Source: Cladorhizidae sp. MBARI D1340-BT2
Lineage: Eukaryota; Porifera; Demospongiae; Poecilosclerida; Cladorhizidae
DNA length: 64,000 nucleotides
NCBI GenBank assembly: GCA_028752905.1
Contig: JAQNBH010000011.1
Span: 33,132,017-33,196,016 of the forward strand
Direction: 5' to 3'
A program made the translations under genes and the position numbers. Of the stretch, positions 58,700-64,000 are shown in pieces. Position 1 is the first letter of the stretch. Every line of letters begins with the position of its first letter. Below the pieces are notes generated by a model. The model ran no database searches, was not told the DNA's origin, and worked only from the letters and a program-made list of their open reading frames with translations.

Positions 58700-58912
58700 A
58701 ACTTGACACGGTCAATTGGTTGTCAGATCATGTTTGCAAATAATACTTAACGTACATTAATTGTTGTAGTTCTACTTGAGTACAAATCATGTTTGGAAAT
58801 TATTCTTATAGTACATTAATGGTTGTAGTTCTTATTTAGTATGAATCATGTTTGCAAATGATTCTTATATACATTAATGGTTGTAGTTCTACTAAGTACA
58901 AATAGAGTTTAA
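58700..58912 (+). repeat. Short tandem repeat, about 66 bp unit, 3 copies
   Basis: AATCATGTTTG, ACATTAATGGTTGTAGTTCT and TTAGTA words recur three times before the left end of the Tc1-type copy. Confidence 0.8.
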
Positions 58913-58914
58913 AA

Positions 58915-61439
58915 TGATGCTTAGCATTATAACTACCAAAATTTCATAAAAGCCTTATTATACATTTATTATTTCTATGGCCCGCGTGCGAGTCACGTTT
59001 ATTTACATTTTGCGCAGGCTTCTATGTTTCATTTTTCCCGCCATTCTGAGCCTTCTTCTAGCTGTGCTGCAATGAGCGATCATCCTGAGATTAGTAGTAG
59101 GTGGAAAAAGAAGCGGAGAAGTGATACCAAAGCTGAGCGCATGAGAATAGCAAAGCGCTCAAAGGAACAAGAACAGCAAGGCAATGAAGGCAGAGAAGCT
59201 CTTCAGAGGCAGCAACCCGAGTCACCAGTACCAGGATAATCTGCACCAGAAGTCCACCCAGCGATGTTGATGAAGACCAGCACCATGAAGACAGAGACTT
59301 AGAGGAGGATCCTGATGGGGATGCAGAAGAGGAAGATGAATATACTGAACCCCAAGAAGCGTTAGACGAATATATATTGATTCTGTCTCTAGAACAGCAT
59401 AAGATGCTATCTGTGTTTCTCTAAGAGAGCTTTCAGAACAGACAGAAGATGAACAAGATGGTTGCAGCCTGGGTGTCTGCAAGTATTACAGGTGTGTTTT
59501 TCATTCTCTAACACACTATAATATATATATAGCTATGTTTAATGTGCTATATATATATTATAGGGGTTCATGAGAGAACTCTCCGGGGTTATCGGAAAGA
59601 ATTCTTTGAAAACAAGTTTAGAATGAAGGAGAGTCAGCAAGGGAAGCGGGTCATCTCTTATTGTTGAGCGATGAAAACTTGAGAGTGAGTGCTACAAAGT
59701 GGGTTTGTGAGAATGCTTTTAAGAAGGGAGAGCCAAAGATGACTGTGTTAGATTTTTGTGAATATGTCAATTTGGCTCTTCTTCCTAGCCACCACTTGCA
59801 CGTCTCCCCATCTCCATCTCATTTCGAACTACAGTTCGCTGGTTTCATCACTTGGGTTTCAAGCCGATGTCCCACTAGAAGAGGGTCTACATCGGTGGTC
59901 ACAAATGTGAAGAAATGGTGAAATACCATGGAGAATATTTGGGAGAGGATCGAAGTAACCACCAGCCCAGACCCCTGTGTAGCGATGAACTCCCACCTTT
60001 CCCATCTCCGTCGACCTCGCCACCATCTGAACAGAATGACAAGAAGCTAATTATGATTTATCATGTTGGGTCTATGTTCAACGTTAATGAAGCTTGGGTG
60101 GATGTAGGGATCAGCTGACAAGCTAGCTATTCTCCCCAAAACCAAGGGCAGTGGGATCATGGTCAATGACTTCATTGATGAACATGATAGATATTTACGA
60201 TTCTCACCAGAAGAGTTAGAAGCAAGAGAGCTATTTGAGTATATATGGTGCTGGACTAGCAGGATATTTGAGTGGAGAGAAGTTTATGAATCAGATTGAA
60301 AGAGCTGCAAATATCGCAGAGTTCAAGTATCCTCCTGCAATGCACACACTTGTGTGGCTCTTTGACCAGAGCAGCTGCCACAAAGCCTATGCCCCAGGTG
60401 CTCTCAATGTGAACAGAATGAACATTGGACCTGGTGGTTGCTCAAGCTGTGATGAGAGACACAATTTGGGTGGGCAAGATACAGAACTTAGTCAACACTA
60501 ATGGAGTTCCCAAGGGAATGAAGCAGGTGTTGAGGAGTGGGGCATCAATACTTCCACCTTGAAGGCTCCTGACATGAGGATAATTCTCACTAATCGTGAA
60601 GATCTGAAAGCAGAGAAGACGATAGTTGAGATATATTTGGCTGATCATTGTCATCCGGACTTCACCCCCAAATTCCACTGTGAGATGAGCCTGATAAAGA
60701 GGGTCTGAGGACAGGCAAAAAGATACACGCACGCACATCACAAACTGAGGAAGATCATCGAACCAGAACTGAGGAAGATCATCGAACCAGAACTGAGGAA
60801 GATCATCGACCAGCTCTTGACTCTGTGACTGTGGACAATATCAGGAAGTATTTTCTGAAAGCAGATGACTATGAGAAAGCTTACAGAGAGGGACACACTA
60901 CTGGGGAAATGGCTGAACAGGCAATGAAGAAGTACAAATCTCACCGTAGGATTTTTTTTAATGTAATGTCTGAAGGTGGCAACAGTATCGCACATTTCAC
61001 CCTGTAACTTTCTTATAACTTTCTTATATTTACCCCCTCCTCTCCCTCCCCTCCCCCCCAATTTTGTCTTGCAATGTTTGGCTTTACTTGTTTAGTAATT
61101 TTTTGGATTTTTCCTGTGAAGTTGTAATCGAATAAGAATCTTAAAGTTTTTAAAAATATTATACTTTTGAAAATCTGTCTTACAGATGTCTTTTACGCTT
61201 TCAGGTGATTGAATTTTTGCTATTGAAATAATCGTTAGCAATACCACTGAATTGAAGTTTTACATCTTGGGTTACATGGACGCCATTTTCTGGTCAATTT
61301 TGTTGCTATGGAAACCGAACTTATTCATATATAGAGGACACTTAAGAATAAAGGTACCAAATATGAAACAATTGTGTAATTCAGATATGTTATAGTAATG
61401 TTTGCATAAAATTAGGTAGTCATGTTTTCAAGCACTATA
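58915..61439 (+). mobile_element. Tc1/mariner-IS630-type transposon, copy 2, dead
   Basis: The right end, TTTTCAAGCACTATA (to 61439), matches the end of copy 1 in its last bases. The left end near 58915 (GATGCTTAG, ACTACCAAAATTT) is a degraded inverse of the right end (ACTACCTAATTTT read inward). The interior encodes a related transposase with many stops. The poor ends show it is older than copy 1. Confidence 0.7.
59072..61006 (+). pseudogene. IS630/Tc1-type transposase, catalytic residues lost
   Basis: Pieces in order: MSDHPEISSRWKKKRRS (59072), then after an intron-like gap HERTLRGYRKEFFENKF (about 59570), RVYIGGHKCE and PRPLCSDELP (59880-59990), IYHVGSMFNVNEAW (60055), LAGYLSGEKFMNQIERAAN (60260), WLFDQSSCHKAYAPG (60355), FTPKFHCEM-like SLIKRV (60665-60705), and a C-terminal TVDNIRKYFLKADDYEKAY (60828). 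Compared with copy 1, the first catalytic Asp (YHDES) is Val and the Glu of NPIERVW is Lys. Frameshifts and stops separate the pieces. It preserves the DNA-binding segment that copy 1 has lost. Confidence 0.8.
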
Positions 61440-61695
61440 TCTCAGTTGATTCTAAACATCAGTCCTCTGCAGTGCTTTGTCATCTCCAGGTGAGCATCAG
61501 TATCTCGGCTGATTCTAAACATAAATCCTCTGCAGTGCTATGTCATCTCCAGGTGAGCATCGGTATCTCGGCTGATTCTAAACATAAATCCTCTGCAGTG
61601 CTTTGTCATCTCCAGGTGAGCATCAGTATCTCGGCTGATTCTAAACATAAATCCTCTGTGGAGCTTTGTCATCTCCAGGTGAGCATCAGTCTCTG
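61440..61695 (+). repeat. Minisatellite, 63 bp unit, 4 copies
   Basis: Unit words are TATCTCGGCTGATTCTAAAC, CTCTGCAGTGCTTTGTCATC and TCCAGGTGAGCATCAG. It begins exactly at the right end of Tc1-type copy 2. Each unit has an AG followed 17 bases later by CCAG|GTGAGC. Confidence 0.93.
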
Positions 61696-61699
61696 AATC

Positions 61700-62287
61700 T
61701 TCTTTCAAATGCACATCACTCCAATCTAGTGATGTGACGGTATCCAAGTGTGTGAGTCAGTTCTGTGTTTCCTCCAGTTAAGCATTGCCTTCCAAGCATA
61801 GTCACCAGAACCATACCCTTCTAACTATGATATTCTGCACTTAAGAAAACCCATGCGCGTACGTGCACAGAACATTATTGAACATTCTGATCTGAAGCTA
61901 GGAGGTGGAGTGTTGCTTATGTTCCAAAAATTGAAACTAAGAAATGAAAAATGTTGACTTTTGCTTTTGTGTGTGTGTGCACTAAAAATAGAACCTTCTA
62001 GCTCTTGCCCTTGCCCTAATTTTAGAGAGGGCATGCTGGTAAAAAAATATGCACATGCGAAATCACGAGTTACAGTCTCATGTAATATCACACCACTGGG
62101 TATAGATAGCTGTGGTACCCTTGACAATTACGTCATTATAAAAGAAGGATAGAGAAAAGTCCCAAGCAGAGTAAGTCCACTAGTTGGAACATGGGCTGCT
62201 GTTGCTGTTGTTTGTTTTGTTTTTAGAGTAGAAGTTTAGTAGACGTAGAATATTTTACAAACTATTATTTTTCCCTTTTCAAGCACG
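61700..62287. other. Sequence without recognised features
   Basis: No CMTR1 exon is recognisable here on either strand. Small frames are unremarkable. Confidence 0.5.
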
Positions 62288-62469
62288 TATCGAGCTTAAG
62301 CAGAATGCAGAATGGAGAGCTGCTGAAGGAGTTGAGTGTGGCTGCTATAGCTGGGGACGTAGGGGAGTCATACACTCTAGGAGAAGAAATTAGAAGTACT
62401 GTACAGGCGGAAAGATTGGAGTGCTTCACAGCGGGCCAGGAAGTGTTTGAATTTCTAGCTACTGTCTAA
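62288..62469 (+). CDS. Candidate exon of unknown identity
   Basis: After TTTTCAAG, a frame runs 60 codons to TAA: HVSSLSRMQNGELLKELS, then AAIAGDVGESYTLGEEI, RSTVQAERLECFTAGQEVFE and FLATV. The composition is protein-like and free of repeats. It is phase-compatible with exon n, so it could be an alternative last exon of CMTR1, or part of another gene. It does not resemble the CMTR1 C-terminus I know. The acceptor has only a modest pyrimidine tract. Confidence 0.3.
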
Positions 62470-62587
62470 CAAGAACAGTTTTGTTGTTTCCTATATATAT
62501 ATATATATATATATATACTTAGAAGGTAGTTTGCTGATGAAGGCTACAAATACTGCTCGATGCTGTGTTAAGGCAGAGCTATTGAAT

Positions 62588-63362
62588 ATAGAAAAGTACT
62601 GGGATGGCTAGTCCTACTGCAGTTTCATGCTATTGCAATCATCAGGGACAATGAGCAACTGAGGTGGCATGTGAGCATATATGAGGTGGGGCAGGCAAGT
62701 GGGGATGATGCAAGTCCATGGATGGGCGTTAATGAATGGGTGTTGATGAGTGTGGTAATTCAAATGCTCTTGAGGAGAAACTTGTTCTTGTGCCTACACT
62801 TTGAAAGGAATTCCGATCGCTTGTTCAATGATGATTGGCTGTCGGAGTATATGATGTGGAGTTTTTCAACAATGCACAAGTTGCAACGTTTCGATATGGT
62901 GGAATACGATGCTGCTCTGTCGATAATAGCCCATTTTATGTTGTGTCTGGTTTTGCTGTCTTTAAGTTTCCATATGTATTTGGAGAGTTCTGTAGTGTTT
63001 CTCTTGTTTTCATGGTTGAAGGAGAACTTGTGGTTTGTGTAGCGTGCCTTGAAAGTTGTATCCGTGAGCCCTATGCAACTTGTGCATTGCTGAAAAACTC
63101 CACATCATATACTCCGACAGCCAATCATCATTGAACAAGCGATCGGAATTCCTTTCAAAGTGTAGGCACAAGAACAAGTTTCTCCTCAAGAGCGTTTGAA
63201 TTACCACACTCATCAACACCCATTCATTAATGCCCATCCATGGACTTCCACTTGCCTGCCCCACCTCATATATGCTCACATGCCACCTCAGTTGCTCATT
63301 GTCCCTGATGATTGCATTAGCATGAAACTATAGTAGGACTAGCCATCCCAGTACTTTTCTAT
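62588..63362. mobile_element. Long palindrome (fold-back-type element)
   Basis: The arms, about 300 and 288 bases (62588-62888 and 63075-63362), are inverted copies about 95% alike by eye, around a 186 base spacer. The outer ends read AGAAAAGTACTGGGATGGC and its inverse. The left arm has a GATGATG-type insertion absent on the right. Frames in the arms (for example EVGQASG...[11 protein letters not shown]) are open on both copies but show no known domain. A TA microsatellite adjoins the right arm. Confidence 0.8.
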
Positions 63363-63450
63363 ATATATATTGTATATATATATAATTATACTGTATATAT
63401 ATACATATACATATATATATATATATACAGTATATATATATATATATACA
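63361..63450. repeat. TA microsatellite
   Basis: TATATA runs with a few CTGTA interruptions. A second one lies at 62493-62516. Confidence 0.9.
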
Positions 63451-63690
63451 GTAGGAAGTCAGTTATCCGAACATGTTGGGACCGGAGGGTGTTCGGATAC
63501 CTGAAGTTCGGATAACTGACTTATATATATATATAATATATATGGCGACATTCAATCCATGGCTAGAGTCCCTAGTGTTCGATACCTGAAGTTCGGATAA
63601 CTGACTTATATAATATATATATAATATATATGGTGACATTCAATCCATGGCTCGAGTCCCTAGCCTTATGGATAACTGAGGTTCTAACCC
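63451..63690. mobile_element. pogo/Tigger-like terminal fragments, partly duplicated
   Basis: Starts CAGTAGGAAGTCAGTTATCC, then TTGGGACCGGAGGGTGTTCG and the inverse GTTCGGATAACTGACTTAT. The later part (CTGAAGTTCGGATAACTGAC, TATATAATATA, GACATTCAATCCATGGCT) is present twice in tandem. Confidence 0.7.
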
Positions 63691-64000
63691 ACCTCTGCAT
63701 TCAGCTAAAGCCACTGAGGTCAGGAGCATGTGTCTGCCCCTTAGGTGGAGTTGAAGGTCAGCTCTTGTACCAACTATCGTCAATGTCGTTGTTGCTCAGA
63801 TCTACTTCTTGAAGCGAATTTTTGGGGGTTTTCCTTTAAATTATTCTCTGCCCAGTTGAGCCACCCCAAATATGACCATGTCTCTATTGAAATCATGACT
63901 GCATTTTCTCTGCAAATCTTTATCCAGAAAATCAAACCTAAATTGCCACTTGACAAGTTTGCCACTCAGAGTTTCACCGAGGTTGATGTCCGCGCGCTGG
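63691..64000. other. Sequence without recognised features
   Basis: Short frames on both strands have no recognised motif. Confidence 0.5.

Overview
This is a eukaryotic, almost certainly animal, nuclear window. One split gene runs along the + strand from about 1.3 to 58.7 kb. Fourteen exons with GT-AG borders and matching phases encode 412 consecutive codons of CMTR1, the cap-specific mRNA 2'-O-methyltransferase that methylates the first transcribed nucleotide. The window lacks the 5' end (the G-patch region of known CMTR1 proteins) and the 3' end (the guanylyltransferase-like and WW regions). Coding sequence is only about 2% of the gene span. Introns range from 1.2 to 8.4 kb. A marine invertebrate such as a sponge is plausible from the exon wording and the transposon mix, but the species cannot be named from this window.

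The introns are packed with tandem repeats. By my estimate more than 25 minisatellite arrays (units of 14 to 94 bp) cover about a third of the window. The largest lie at 20.58-24.43 kb (44/40 bp units) and 51.58-54.30 kb (48 bp units). They create very long stop-free frames of up to 1285 codons, which I reject as genes. Several arrays can be traced to a seed: a LINE endonuclease motif (13.0-13.9 kb), the tail of a THAP-domain remnant (17.8-18.5 kb), a dispersed repeat with a hammerhead-like core (16.3-16.6 kb), and the intron/exon border of a CMTR1 exon itself (58.0-58.6 kb).

Transposon remains sit between the arrays. They are: a decayed Kolobok-type element with TTAA ends (25.89-28.55 kb); a Tc1/mariner-IS630-type element nested with a TA duplication inside a hAT transposase (38.3-41.0 kb); a second, dead copy of the same Tc1-type family (58.9-61.4 kb); pogo/Tigger-like short elements (3.5, 34.2, 57.1 and 63.5 kb), one of them inserted in a CMTR1-derived repeat unit; a minus-strand LINE endonuclease remnant (12.6-13.9 kb); GC-run MITE-like elements (25.5 and 45.0 kb); a hairpin-forming element carrying a small ORF (34.9-35.4 kb); and a long palindrome (62.6-63.4 kb).

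No gene other than CMTR1 looks intact. The last 5 kb hold one candidate exon of unknown identity (62288-62469) and no recognisable further CMTR1 exon.
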